Positions 44,078 through 53,796 are shown, numbered from the stretch's first letter. The stretch is 64,000 nt of DNA from JBJHBP01 sp050485645 (GCA_050485645.1 JBJHBT010000016.1:1-64000), one strand, 5' to 3'. Made by a program: numbers and translations. The notes: generated from the sequence alone by a model not told the origin.

Positions 44078-46369
44078 ATGCCGGGAATCGGATCGCAGTT
44101 CAGTAGTTCGGAGCGGGCGCGGGCGCGGGCGCTGGCGCTGGCGCTGGCGCGGGCCGGCGCGGGCGCGCGGGCGGGGATGGCTGTCGCGCTGCTCATGTCG
44201 CTGCTCGCCCCGGTGCTCACCGGCTGCGGGTCCTCGTCCGGCTCCTCGCCGGCCGCGGCGTTCGAGCCGGTCCGCATCAGCGGTGTCGTGAGCTTCGACA
44301 GGGTACCGGTCACCGCCGGTGGCGGGTTGGACTATACCGCCACACAGCCGGTACCGGCCCGCGGCGTGCTGGTGCAGATGGTGGGTAATGGTACCGTGCT
44401 GGCGGAATCCGCCACCGACGAGGACGGCCACTACAGCCTGATGCTGTCCCAGTCACGCGAGGTGCGGATTCAGGTGCGTGCTGAAATGCACCGTGCCGGG
44501 TCGGGCGGATGGCACGTGCGGGTGGTGGACAATACCGCGGGTAACGCGCTGTACGCCCTCGACAGCGCGCCGATCCATGGCCGCGACGGCGATCAGGTGC
44601 GTAATCTGCATGCCGCATCAGGGTGGAACGGAGCCGCGTACAGCCAGTCGCGCGCCGCGGCGCCGTTCGCGATCCTGGATGTGATTCACGACGCCATGGC
44701 GCTGGTGCGCGAGGCCGACGAGGGCATCACGTTCCCGCCGCTTCAGGTGCACTGGAGTCCGCTGAACGCGCCGGTGCTGAGCGACGCCGGTACGCTCGAT
44801 GTCGCCAATGGCGACATCGGATCGAGTTTCTTTGCGCCGGGCTTTGGCATCTATGTGCTCGGCGCGGAAGGTGAGGACACCGACGAATTCGATCGTCACG
44901 TGATCGCGCACGAATGGGGGCATTTTTTTGAAGAGGTGGTTGCGCGCAGCGACTCACAGGGTGGACCGCATGCGCTGGGCGACCATCTGGATCCGCGCGT
45001 GGCCTTCAGCGAAGGCTGGGCTAACGCGTTTTCGGCATTCGTCACCGGCGACAGCATCTACAAGGATTCGCTCGGCCCCGGGCAGGCTGACAGCTTCACG
45101 TTCGACATCAGCGGCGTCACCGAACCCTTCTCTCTCCATCGCGGCTGGTTCAGTGAGCAGTCGGTGCAGGAACTGCTGTATGCCCTGTTCGAACCCGAAT
45201 CCGCGGCAACGGGACGGGGGCCGGGTTTCGGCTTCGCGCAGCTGCACGATGTCATGGCCGGTCCGTTCGCCACCGATGTGGCGCTGACGACGATCTTCTC
45301 GTTTCTCCACGCGCTGAAAACGCTGCGCCCGGAGGCCGATGCGCCCGCCATCGATCAGCTCACGCAGTCACAGGCCATCGATCCGGTGGTCGACGCCTGG
45401 GCCAGCGATGAAACCAATGCCGGCTACTGGTTCAGCAACGATGTGCTGCCCCTGTATCAGGACCTGGTGCCCGGCGGCGGCGCGGTGAATGTATGCAGCT
45501 CCAACACCTTCACGAGCTTCTTCTCCGGCGCGGTGAACAAGCTGTCGTCGCGACGCTTCCTGCGCGTGGAAATTCCGGTCGGCGGTCTGTATACGGTGAC
45601 ATCGCGCGCCACACTGATGCCCGAGTTCCAGGCGGCCAGCCCTGGCATCGTCGTGCATCGGGTGGGACGCATCGCCACCACGCAGGCACGCCCGGGCGAT
45701 GTGTGCTCGGTGGGCGATCCGCCGTCGGCCTGCGCAGTCTCGATAACCGGCCAGCTGAGCGCGGGCACGCATGTGATCGAGGCCTTCGAATGGACCAATG
45801 CGCAGGAGGATCCGGACCATCCGCCGATCGGCCGTACCTGTTTCGACGTTCAGATCGCAGCCGGGGCGGCCGGCAAACCGGTCGCGCCGCTGGAGATGGA
45901 CTACACGCTGGAAGGCACGCCCGTGCCCGGCGTACCACTGACGGTGCACTTGCGGGTGCGCAGCGGCGTCGCGCTGGAGTCGCTGGCACTCAGCGTGCAC
46001 GGTGATGAGGAGCTGGTGGTGACCACGATGCAGCTGCCCACGGTGAGCGGTGCGGCGCCCGGCGAGGTGCTGCGCGCATCGGTCACGGTACTGCCGGTGG
46101 CCGGACGCGCTCACCTGACCCTGCTGGCCCGCGCCCATGCCGGCGGACACGCCCGCTCCGCGGTGCTGACCGTACCGGTATCGGCCCCGGCGCTGGCTCC
46201 GGCAACGGTATCGGCCCCGGCCACCGCACTCGTGGCACCCACGCCGGTGGATCAGACGGCAGCGGCACTGCCCGGCGGGGTTCGCCCGGCAGCGCAGCGG
46301 CGGCATGCCCGGGTGACCGTGGATGCTCGCGGTGAGCGCCTGTTTTCCCTGCCCGCCGAATTTCGCTGA
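44078..46369 (+). CDS. Predicted lipoprotein with zinc metallopeptidase (HExxH) signature
   Basis: This 763-residue protein has an Arg/Ala-rich N-terminus and then a hydrophobic core ending LLAPVLTGC, a lipobox with Cys50. A second ATG at 44177, after GGGCGGGG, could be the real start. A carboxypeptidase-like or Ig-like domain at about 65-160 (VTAGGGLDYT, ATDEDGHYSL) is followed by the protease core: HVIAHEWGHFFEE gives His278-Glu279-x2-His282, and Glu312 in FSEGWANAF is a plausible third ligand, as in gluzincins. The C-terminal 250 residues look beta-rich, ending in a Pro/Ala-rich tail. I do not recognise a named family. It is divergent from galE. Confidence 0.75.
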   Translation: MPGIGSQFSSSERARARALALALARAGAGARAGMAVALLMSLLAPVLTGCGSSSGSSPAAAFEPVRISGVVSFDRVPVTAGGGLDYTATQPVPARGVLVQMVGNGTVLAESATDEDGHYSLMLSQSREVRIQVRAEMHRAGSGGWHVRVVDNTAGNALYALDSAPIHGRDGDQVRNLHAASGWNGAAYSQSRAAAPFAILDVIHDAMALVREADEGITFPPLQVHWSPLNAPVLSDAGTLDVANGDIGSSFFAPGFGIYVLGAEGEDTDEFDRHVIAHEWGHFFEEVVARSDSQGGPHALGDHLDPRVAFSEGWANAFSAFVTGDSIYKDSLGPGQADSFTFDISGVTEPFSLHRGWFSEQSVQELLYALFEPESAATGRGPGFGFAQLHDVMAGPFATDVALTTIFSFLHALKTLRPEADAPAIDQLTQSQAIDPVVDAWASDETNAGYWFSNDVLPLYQDLVPGGGAVNVCSSNTFTSFFSGAVNKLSSRRFLRVEIPVGGLYTVTSRATLMPEFQAASPGIVVHRVGRIATTQARPGDVCSVGDPPSACAVSITGQLSAGTHVIEAFEWTNAQEDPDHPPIGRTCFDVQIAAGAAGKPVAPLEMDYTLEGTPVPGVPLTVHLRVRSGVALESLALSVHGDEELVVTTMQLPTVSGAAPGEVLRASVTVLPVAGRAHLTLLARAHAGGHARSAVLTVPVSAPALAPATVSAPATALVAPTPVDQTAAALPGGVRPAAQRRHARVTVDARGERLFSLPAEFR
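44116..44176. repeat. GC-rich GCGGGC/GCTGGC short tandem repeat
   Basis: About ten consecutive hexamer-like units of GCGGGC and GCTGGC lie at the 5' end of the lipoprotein gene and encode an Arg-Ala-Leu-Ala-Gly-rich N-terminus. Such repeats slip easily. Because they precede the alternative ATG at 44177, changes in length would alter or remove only the long form. Confidence 0.7.
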
Positions 46370-46463
46370 GTGACGTTTTCCGAGAGTTCAGTCACGGCGG
46401 CCGCTTGCCGGCCTTTCCTATAGTGCCGCTTCAATAACAACCACGGGCGCAGAGAGCGCACGG

Positions 46464-49400
46464 ATGTCTTCTGGTTATGTGAAAACAACCCTGCGGCGCA
46501 GGATCGCGGAGGCGCTGGAGGCACGGGGCCTTGAGTCCGTACGGGCGGCTCTGGCCGCGATTCTGGTTCATGCGGAGCCGTTGGATCGCAGTGTGCCGGA
46601 CGACGCGGATACCGGGTATCCGTTGCCGTTGCGCAGGGAGGGTGGCCGGTCGTTGCTGGACAGCGTCAAGGATGCCATCCTCACGGTGTCCATCGATGGC
46701 CGTGTGATTTGCGCGAACAGTTCGGCGGCACGGCTGTTTGGTGCCCCCTCCCCGGTGGCGATCCAGGGCAGGGCGGCGGGTGAGCTGATTCCCGCACTGC
46801 AGTCGGGTGCCGACAGGCTGGCGCAACTGGCTGAGCCGGCCGACGACACCATCACCGATCTGGCGCCGCGTCTGATCGAAGCGCGCCGCGACGACGATCG
46901 GCCATTCCAGGCAGAAATCACGGTCAGCCGGGTGGCTGACGCGGTCGCCGGCGAGTGCTTCCTGCTGTGCCTGCGGGATGTCACCGACAGGCTGCGTTCC
47001 GAACAGGCGATGCGCGACAGCGAGGCCCGTTTCCGGGCGCTGGTGGAGAACGCGCCGGAAGCCATCGTCGTACTGGACGTGGACGAAGGCCGCTTCGTGG
47101 ATGTGAACCAGAACGCGGTCAGGCTGTTCAGGTTCACGCAGGAGCAGCTGCTGGCTTCAGGGCCGCGCGCGATCAGTCCGGAGTATCAGTCCGACGGTCT
47201 GCCATCGTTCGGTCTGCATCGCGGTTACATCGACCGGGCGCTCCAGGGTGGACGGCCGGTGTTCGAATGGCTGCACATGGATGCGGAGGGACGGGAGATA
47301 CCGTGCGAGGTACGCATGATCCGCCTGCCGTCCTCCGAGCGTCGCCTGATTCGGGCCAGCATCACCGACATCGCCGCGCGGCGTCGCTCCGATGCGCTGG
47401 CCCATGGTGAGCGGCGGGTGCTGGAACTGATCGCCGCCAACGCGCCACTGGAGCGCACGCTTCAGGCCGTCACGCGTGTCTGTGAACAGATGTACACCGA
47501 TGTCTTCGCGGTGGTCATGCTGTTGGATGAGTCCGCGAACCGGATTCGACTGACGGCATGGGGCAGTCTGCCCGCGCCGTTGCGCGCGGTGCTCAAGGAG
47601 TTGCCGGTGCGTGTGGGCACTGGCGGATGCGGTGCGGCCGCGTCGCTGGGACGGCAGATCACGATCCGCGACGTGGCCGATGACGAATTCGCCGGCGACC
47701 TGCGCGAGCGCTTGCTTGAACATGGGATTCGCGGCCTGTGCTGCACGCCGATCGTGACCGCCGGCGATCGCATACAGGGCACACTGGCCGTGTACTTCGA
47801 TACGGCGCGCAGTCCGACGACCGAAGAGCTGGACCTGATCAGCCGACTGGTGCAGCTGGCCGGCATCGCGATCCGTCGGCGTCAGGATCAGGATGCGCTG
47901 GCGGAAAGCGAGGCGCGGTTCCGTGCGCTGTTCGACAACGTCGTCGACGGCGTCTATCAGAGCACACCGGATGGTGAGCTGGTGTCGGCCAATCCGGCGC
48001 TGGTGCGCATGCTGGGCTTCGTCAGTGTCGAGGAGCTGACCGCGCATGGCGGTCTGGCGGCGATGTTCGCCGAGCACCATGATCGCGAGCGACTGCTGGC
48101 GGAGCTGGGCAGCCTCGGGCGGGTGCGCAACTTTGAATATCGACTCAGGAAGCGCGACGGCACGACGATCAACGCACTGGAAAACTCGCGCGTCGTTCAC
48201 GACGATGCCGGCAACGCGCTTTACCATGAAGGCACGATCACCGACATCACGCAGCGCAAGGCGGCGGAGAAGGCGCTGTTCAGGGAGAAGGAGCGCGCTG
48301 AGGTTACGCTGAAGTCGATCGGCGATGCCGTTGTCACCACCGATGCCGATGGCCGCATCGAATACATGAACCCGGTTGCCGAACAGCTCAGCGGCTGGGA
48401 GCGTCGCCAGGCGCAGGGACGGTCCATCGACGATGTGATCAGGCTGTGCGAAGAGGAATCCGGACGCGATGTGGACGTGCCGGTGCGCGCCTGTCTGCAG
48501 GAAGGACGTGTCGTGGGCCTGGCCGACAACGTGGCACTGGTCGCCAGGGATGGTGCCCGGGTTGCGATCCAGGACTCCGCCGCACCGATTCTGGATCGCA
48601 AAGGTCGTGTCGTCGGCGCGGTGATGGTGTTCCACGATGTCAGCCGCGAACGCCAGCTGCATCGCAAGCTGGCCTACTACGCCAGCCACGATTCGCTCAC
48701 CGGGCTCATCAACCGCCGCGAATTCGAGGAGCGTCTGTCGGCGGCGCTGAAGGCGTTGCGCGAGAATCCCGAACGCCGTTTCGCGCTGCTGTACATGGAT
48801 CTGGATCAGTTCAAGGTTGTCAACGACACCTGTGGACACGCGGCTGGCGACCTGCTGCTGCGGCAGCTGGGCGATCTGCTGCAGACCCGTGTTCCGGCCG
48901 ACGACGCGCTCGCACGGCTCGGCGGTGACGAATTCGCGGTGCTGCTGTCCGACTGCACCGTCGCACGGGCGATGGAGATTGCCGAGGTGCTGCGCGAGAC
49001 CATTGCGCGTTTCCGGTTCTCGTGGCGTGACGGAGCGATGCAGGTGGGCGTGAGCATCGGCATCGTCGCCGTGCAGCCGCCGGTGGACTCGATCGCCAGT
49101 GTGATGAGTGCCGCCGATGTGGCCTGCTACGTGGCCAAGGATCTGGGTCGCAATCGCATTCATGTCTATGAGGAAGGCGACGCAGCCGAACGCCATCAGG
49201 AAATGCAGTGGGTGGCACGTATCAATCGTGCACGCGAACAGGAACGTTTCGAGCTGTTCTATCAGCCCATCGTGCCGATCGGTTCGGTGCGTGACTGCTG
49301 GCCGCAGTACGAACTGCTGCTGCGCATGCGCGACGAGCGCGGCGCGCTGGTTCCCACCAGTACGTTCATTCCCGCCGCCGAACGCTACAACCTGATGCCC

Positions 49401-50066
49401 AGCCTCGACCGCTGGGTGATATCTCAGGTCCTCGATGAACTGGTGTACCGCGAAAGCGATGACAACGATCCCTACATGCTGGCCCTCAACCTGTCCGGCA
49501 CCACGCTGAACGATGCGAAGTTCGTTGATTTTCTGCTCAGTGAGCTCAGTGCCGCGAATGTGCCGGCCGGGGCGCTGTGTTTCGAAATCACCGAGACCGC
49601 TGCCATCTCCAATCTCGGTCAGGTGGTGCGTTTCATGAACGCGCTGAAGGAGTACGGCGTGCGTTTTTCGCTGGACGACTTCGGCACAGGCCTGTCCTCG
49701 CTGACCTATCTGAAGAACCTGCCGGTGGATTTCGTGAAGATCGACGGCGCGTTCATCCGCAATGTGATGCGTGATCCGGTGGATCAGAGCATGGTCGAGG
49801 CCATCACGCAGATGGCGCGCGCGCTCAAGGTCCACACCATTGCCGAGCGGGTCGAGAGCCGCGCGGTTCTGCAGCGCCTGGGCCAGATCGGTGTGTCGTT
49901 CGCACAGGGCTACTTCGTAGCCGTGCCGCAGCCGGTGACCGACCTGCCGCTGCGTCGCCGCGGATCGGCCCCGGCGGCCGGTGGCGAGGCGCCCGTGCAG
50001 CCGGTGCCCACCGTCTCCGACGTGATTTCAACGGGCGCGCTGCGGGCAGGTGCCGGAGGCGGCTGA
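46464..50066 (+). CDS. PAS-GAF-PAS-PAS-GGDEF-EAL c-di-GMP signalling protein
   Basis: This 1200-residue soluble protein turns over c-di-GMP in response to sensed signals. A first PAS-like domain is near 60-175 and a second near 185-305. GAF is near 320-475, with PAS domains near 480-600 and 605-730. GGDEF is near 735-905 with an intact GGDEF at 820-824. EAL is near 915-1160 with ELLLRM at 950-955, NLSG, ITETAA and DDFGTG at 1071-1076. The inhibitory RxxD site before GGDEF is absent. Both catalytic halves look intact, so it may be bifunctional or biased to one activity. No membrane helix is seen. It probably adjusts exopolysaccharide or motility, given the surrounding glycan genes. Confidence 0.93.
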   Translation: MSSGYVKTTLRRRIAEALEARGLESVRAALAAILVHAEPLDRSVPDDADTGYPLPLRREGGRSLLDSVKDAILTVSIDGRVICANSSAARLFGAPSPVAIQGRAAGELIPALQSGADRLAQLAEPADDTITDLAPRLIEARRDDDRPFQAEITVSRVADAVAGECFLLCLRDVTDRLRSEQAMRDSEARFRALVENAPEAIVVLDVDEGRFVDVNQNAVRLFRFTQEQLLASGPRAISPEYQSDGLPSFGLHRGYIDRALQGGRPVFEWLHMDAEGREIPCEVRMIRLPSSERRLIRASITDIAARRRSDALAHGERRVLELIAANAPLERTLQAVTRVCEQMYTDVFAVVMLLDESANRIRLTAWGSLPAPLRAVLKELPVRVGTGGCGAAASLGRQITIRDVADDEFAGDLRERLLEHGIRGLCCTPIVTAGDRIQGTLAVYFDTARSPTTEELDLISRLVQLAGIAIRRRQDQDALAESEARFRALFDNVVDGVYQSTPDGELVSANPALVRMLGFVSVEELTAHGGLAAMFAEHHDRERLLAELGSLGRVRNFEYRLRKRDGTTINALENSRVVHDDAGNALYHEGTITDITQRKAAEKALFREKERAEVTLKSIGDAVVTTDADGRIEYMNPVAEQLSGWERRQAQGRSIDDVIRLCEEESGRDVDVPVRACLQEGRVVGLADNVALVARDGARVAIQDSAAPILDRKGRVVGAVMVFHDVSRERQLHRKLAYYASHDSLTGLINRREFEERLSAALKALRENPERRFALLYMDLDQFKVVNDTCGHAAGDLLLRQLGDLLQTRVPADDALARLGGDEFAVLLSDCTVARAMEIAEVLRETIARFRFSWRDGAMQVGVSIGIVAVQPPVDSIASVMSAADVACYVAKDLGRNRIHVYEEGDAAERHQEMQWVARINRAREQERFELFYQPIVPIGSVRDCWPQYELLLRMRDERGALVPTSTFIPAAERYNLMPSLDRWVISQVLDELVYRESDDNDPYMLALNLSGTTLNDAKFVDFLLSELSAANVPAGALCFEITETAAISNLGQVVRFMNALKEYGVRFSLDDFGTGLSSLTYLKNLPVDFVKIDGAFIRNVMRDPVDQSMVEAITQMARALKVHTIAERVESRAVLQRLGQIGVSFAQGYFVAVPQPVTDLPLRRRGSAPAAGGEAPVQPVPTVSDVISTGALRAGAGGG

Positions 50067-50155
50067 ACCGCACCGGCAACGCGCCCGGACGCCCCGGTCG
50101 CCCCGGTCGCGCGCACGTGACCCCTCTTCCCGCCCGCCCGGGTAGAATGCGCGCC

Positions 50156-51145
50156 ATGTCCACGATGACTGACAAGCCCGTTCCGCGCCGGCTTAGCGTT
50201 GCGCCGATGATGGAGCGCACCGATCGCCATTGCCGCTACTTCCTGCGTCAGCTCGCGCCGGATGCGTGGCTCTATACGGAGATGATCACCGCGGCGGCGC
50301 TGCTGCGCGGTGATGCCGATCGCCTGCTGGCCTTCGATGTCGCCGAGCATCCGGTGGCGCTTCAGCTTGGCGGCTCCGAGCCCGGGGAGCTGGCGGCCGC
50401 GGCGCGGCTGGGTGCGGCCGCGGGCTACGACGAGATCAATATCAATGTCGGTTGTCCCAGCGCCCGCGTGCAATGCGGCTCGTTCGGCGTATCGCTGATG
50501 CGCGAACCGGAACGGGTGGCAGACTGTGTGCGGGCGATGCGCGAGGCGGTGTCGGTGGCCGTGACCGTGAAGACGCGTATCGGTGTCGACCACGACGACG
50601 ACTACGCGTTTCTGCACCGCTTCGTCGGCGAACTGGCAGCCGCTGGCTGCCGCACGCTGATAGTGCATGCGCGCAAGGCGTGGCTGAACGGCTTGAGCCC
50701 GAAAGAGAACCGCAGCGTTCCGCCGCTGGATTATCCGCGCGTCCACCGTCTGAAGCGTGAGTTTCCCGAACTGGAAATCATCATCAACGGCGGCCTGAAC
50801 CAGGTGGACGTGTGTCTGGCGCAGCTCGATCATGTTGATGGCGTGATGCTGGGACGTGCCGCCTATCATGACCCGTTCGTGCTCGCCGAGCTGAATGCAC
50901 GGCTGTTCGGCGATGCCCGTGCAGCCACGCGTGAACGGGCGCTGACGGCATTCCTTCCCTATGCCGAGCGCGAGCTCAGTCGTGGCACGCCGCTGAGAGC
51001 CATGACCCGTCACCTGATGGGATTGTTCACCCACCGGGCCGGCGCCCGGCAATGGCGGCGCACGCTCACGGACCTTGCCGATGGCGACGAAGGTCTGCGG
51101 ACGCTGCGCAGGATCGGAGCGTCGTTGCAGGCAAGGTCGCAATAA
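50156..51145 (+). CDS. dusA: tRNA-dihydrouridine synthase A
   Basis: This 329-residue FMN enzyme reduces uridine to dihydrouridine in the D loop of tRNA (positions 20/20a in Escherichia coli DusA). It has SVAPMMERTDRHCRYFLRQL at the N-terminus, the catalytic Cys in NVGCPSARVQCGSFG, VKTRIG, and HARKAWLNGLSPKENR, a DusA hallmark. The ATG at 50156 (MSTMTDKPVPRR) is favoured; ATG at 50147 and GTG at 50117 are in frame. TAGAAT at 50143-50148 lies just before the start and might act as a -10 element, which would leave almost no leader. Confidence 0.95.
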   Translation: MSTMTDKPVPRRLSVAPMMERTDRHCRYFLRQLAPDAWLYTEMITAAALLRGDADRLLAFDVAEHPVALQLGGSEPGELAAAARLGAAAGYDEININVGCPSARVQCGSFGVSLMREPERVADCVRAMREAVSVAVTVKTRIGVDHDDDYAFLHRFVGELAAAGCRTLIVHARKAWLNGLSPKENRSVPPLDYPRVHRLKREFPELEIIINGGLNQVDVCLAQLDHVDGVMLGRAAYHDPFVLAELNARLFGDARAATRERALTAFLPYAERELSRGTPLRAMTRHLMGLFTHRAGARQWRRTLTDLADGDEGLRTLRRIGASLQARSQ

Positions 51146-51229
51146 GTCGCGCCACGCCGTTACAATGGCTCGCGTCTTTACTCTTGCATATTTCATTTCC
51201 ACCCGGGCGAACATCAGCGAGGTATCGCA

Positions 51230-52051
51230 GTGGCAGTCAGCGCAAAGAACGCGGTCGCAGGCAGGATGGCCGATACGGCCGATCGACACGAGCTTTACGA
51301 ACAGGCAGTGCAGTGCGTGGAGGCGGAGGCTGAGTTTCTGCGTGACACATTCAAGGCACTGCGTGGACGCGACGCGCTGAGCTTTCGTGAGGATTTCTGC
51401 GGCACGGCCAGCGCCAGCTGTGAGTGGGTGAAGGGCGACGCACGCCGCACCGCTGTCGGGGTGGACTTCGATCAGGAAGTCCTGGAGTGGGGACGGCGCA
51501 ACCGTGTCGCGCGACTGCCGGAGGTCGATCAGGCGCGCATCAAGCTGCTGCAGGACGATGTCACACGTGTGCAGACCGACACGGTCGACATCGTCGGAGC
51601 ATTCAACTTCAGCTATTTCACATTCAATACCCGCGATCGGATGCGTGACTATTTCTCACGTGTGCGTGAGGCGCTGAACGACGACGGACTCTTCTTCCTC
51701 GATATGTTTGGTGGCTCCGAGGCCTACGATGTCCAGAAGGAAAAGACCAAACTGGACGGCTTCACCTATATATGGGATCAGGCGGAGTACGAGCCGGTCA
51801 CCGGCCGCATGGTCTGCCATATCCATTTCAAGTTTCCGGACGGCTCGAAGATGAAGCGCGCATTCAGCTACGAATGGCGTCTGTGGACCCTGCCGGAGAT
51901 TCGCGAGCTGCTGCTGGAGGCCGGGTTTTCCGCGGTACGCGTGTACTGGGAGGGCGAGGACGAGGACGGCGAGGGCAACGGCGAATTCACCGAACATGAA
52001 AAAGGCACGCCTGATCCGGCGTGGATCGCCTATATCGTTGCCGAGCGTTGA
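51230..52051 (+). CDS. Class I SAM-dependent methyltransferase
   Basis: This 273-residue protein starts at a GTG preceded by AGCGAGG. The Rossmann SAM site is degenerate but visible: FREDFCGTASASCEWV replaces the usual DxGxGxG loop, TAVGVDFDQEVLEWG carries the acidic ribose-binding Asp, and LLQDDVTRV and FFLDMFGGSEAY follow. The C-terminal part ends in an acidic loop (WEGEDEDGEGNGEF). Homologues are widespread proteins of unknown substrate. It lies between dusA and the cyclase-FHA gene with independent spacing, giving no strong context. Confidence 0.8.
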   Translation: MAVSAKNAVAGRMADTADRHELYEQAVQCVEAEAEFLRDTFKALRGRDALSFREDFCGTASASCEWVKGDARRTAVGVDFDQEVLEWGRRNRVARLPEVDQARIKLLQDDVTRVQTDTVDIVGAFNFSYFTFNTRDRMRDYFSRVREALNDDGLFFLDMFGGSEAYDVQKEKTKLDGFTYIWDQAEYEPVTGRMVCHIHFKFPDGSKMKRAFSYEWRLWTLPEIRELLLEAGFSAVRVYWEGEDEDGEGNGEFTEHEKGTPDPAWIAYIVAER

Positions 52052-52132
52052 AAGCCGGTCGCGGCCCCTGCCGCCGGGCGGAAAAGAGCCGGGAAACGGA
52101 ACTGCATCGCGATCGGGGGCGTGCAGCTCGCG

Positions 52133-52138
52133 TATAAT
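52133..52138 (+). promoter_or_regulatory. Consensus -10 element upstream of the cyclase-FHA gene
   Basis: A perfect TATAAT lies 45 bases before the ATG at 52183 in a 131-base intergenic region. A weak -35 can be placed near 52110. A ribosome binding site GAAGGA precedes the start. This is a likely constitutive-type promoter for the signalling gene. Confidence 0.5.
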
Positions 52139-52182
52139 CGCGGCGATTCGGTGCCTGATCGGGCTATTTCGAGAAGGATGTC

Positions 52183-53082
52183 ATGGCTAGGGATGTCGAA
52201 GTCGCGATACTGTTCGCCGACGTGGTCGGCAGTACGCAGCTGTATGAACAGCTCGGCGACCTGAAGGCCAGAAAGATGGTCTCCACGTGCCTGGACATCA
52301 TGCGTGAGGCCACTGAAGTGAATCGCGGCACGGTCATCAAGACCATGGGCGATGAGGTGATGTCCACGTTCCCGACGGCTGACGACGCAATGGTCGCGGC
52401 CAAGCGCATGCAGGAACGCATCTCCGGCGACGACCGGCTGGCGCACGATAAGGGGCATGTGGCCATTCGCATCGGCTGTCATTACGGCCCGGTGGTGCAG
52501 GAGCAGCGCGACGTGTTCGGTTCGGCGGTCCACACTGCCAATCGCATGACCAGTCAGGCCAAGGCGAACCAGATCATCACCACGCTGGGTACGGTCGAAC
52601 GCATGTCACCGGAATGGCAGGCGGCTGCGCGTCAGATCGATATCGCCACCGTACGCGGCAAGGCCGATGAGGTTGTGCTGTTCGAGGTGGTCTGGCAGCC
52701 CGACGAGGCCACCAGCATGTTGCCGACGGTCGGCATGGGACGCGACCGCAAGCGGGTGCGTCGCCTCAGTCTGCGCTTCCAGGGGCACGAGGTCATCGTC
52801 GGCGATGGTCGCAAAAGCGTGACTATGGGACGCGCGGAGGATAACGACCTGGTCATCAAAGGCAACCTGATCTCACGGCTGCATGCACGCATCGAAGCCA
52901 GCCGCGACCGCTTCATGCTGTATGACGAGAGTACCAATGGCACATTCGTACAGACCCGCGGTGGCGAGGAAATCTTCGTGCGCCGCGACAGCACCCAGCT
53001 CAACGGCGAGGGCGTGATCGGCCTCGGTAAGGCGGCCCAGCCCGGCACGTCACTGGCCGTGCACTACGTCATCGAAGATTAG
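52183..53082 (+). CDS. Class III nucleotidyl cyclase fused to an FHA domain
   Basis: This 299-residue cytoplasmic protein has an N-terminal cyclase domain (1-170) with metal-binding Asp13 in LFADVVGST and Asp57 in MGDEVMSTF. The purine-binding residues Lys53 and Asp110 suit ATP, and Arg121 is the transition-state Arg. The usual Asn four residues before that Arg is His117 (VHTANRM), an uncommon change. The C-terminal FHA domain (about 205-295) has MGRA, SRLHAR and TNGTF, so it binds phosphothreonine peptides. It may connect a Ser/Thr kinase signal to cAMP, or act as a non-catalytic sensor. No kinase gene is adjacent. Confidence 0.88.
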   Translation: MARDVEVAILFADVVGSTQLYEQLGDLKARKMVSTCLDIMREATEVNRGTVIKTMGDEVMSTFPTADDAMVAAKRMQERISGDDRLAHDKGHVAIRIGCHYGPVVQEQRDVFGSAVHTANRMTSQAKANQIITTLGTVERMSPEWQAAARQIDIATVRGKADEVVLFEVVWQPDEATSMLPTVGMGRDRKRVRRLSLRFQGHEVIVGDGRKSVTMGRAEDNDLVIKGNLISRLHARIEASRDRFMLYDESTNGTFVQTRGGEEIFVRRDSTQLNGEGVIGLGKAAQPGTSLAVHYVIED

Positions 53083-53238
53083 CCGGCTGGGCGGCAGAAG
53101 CCACGTGGCTGCCTCGTGCTCCATCGTCGGGCACTCGCAGGCGGAATTCGAAACCTAGTCCCTGTGACACTTGTCGCATTCAATAGAAGGCGCCGGATTT
53201 TCCGGCGGTGCGTCAAACAGCCACAGGAGGGCAAAGTC

Positions 53239-53796
53239 ATGTCAAGGATCATTGCCGGTCACTTCAGGCACATCGAACAATTGCAGGAGGTGGTCGCACT
53301 TCTGCGTGAGCGCGGCTTCAGCGCTGACGATTACGCCACCTACTACCTGAATCCACCGGGCGGTCACGGACTGTACCGCGTCGGCTTTGACGTCGAGAAC
53401 AACGAAAATGCGCCAGGGGCCGGAGTCGGCGCGGCGACGGGTGCCGCGGCGGGCGGTGCGGCCGGTCTCGCCATCGGCATCGTTGGCGGGCCGCTCGGCG
53501 CGCTTGCCGGAGGCGGCATCGGTGCCTATATCGGTTCCCTGATGGGCGCCCTCGGCCAGATGGAGCAGCTGGAAGCCGAGGATGCCAGCGTGAATCACCC
53601 GGCTGAGCCGCCGTCAGGGCCGATGATCGCGATCAACGCCGCCGACGAAAAGGCGGAACAGGACGCCATCAGCATTGTGACGCGCTGTTCGCCGCTGCAG
53701 GTGGATCGCGCCAGGGGCGACTGGCGGCACGGCGAGTGGGTGGATTTCGACCCACAAGAGCCGGTGGAGACATTGCACCACCGCGAGCCAGGCTGA
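53239..53796 (+). CDS. Glycine-zipper protein of unknown function
   Basis: This 185-residue protein starts at the ATG at 53239 behind AGGAGG (53223-53228), a strong ribosome binding site; the frame upstream is not convincing. Residues 1-60 form an alpha/beta part (RIIAGHFRHIEQLQEVVALLRERGF) similar in style to stress-response proteins that sense by a small ferredoxin-like fold. Residues 60-110 are a Gly/Ala-rich zipper (GAATGAAAGGAAGLAIGIVGG) that could insert in membranes. The C-terminal 50 residues are acidic with an ADEKAEQDAISIV segment. I cannot name a function; similar proteins are often general-stress induced. Confidence 0.7.
   Translation: MSRIIAGHFRHIEQLQEVVALLRERGFSADDYATYYLNPPGGHGLYRVGFDVENNENAPGAGVGAATGAAAGGAAGLAIGIVGGPLGALAGGGIGAYIGSLMGALGQMEQLEAEDASVNHPAEPPSGPMIAINAADEKAEQDAISIVTRCSPLQVDRARGDWRHGEWVDFDPQEPVETLHHREPG

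Noticed and set aside
47157..49835. An 892-codon open frame antisense to the GGDEF-EAL gene
   Set aside because: It is a GC-rich codon-position shadow; the translation is rich in His, Arg and Gln with no family features, while the sense frame has complete domains.
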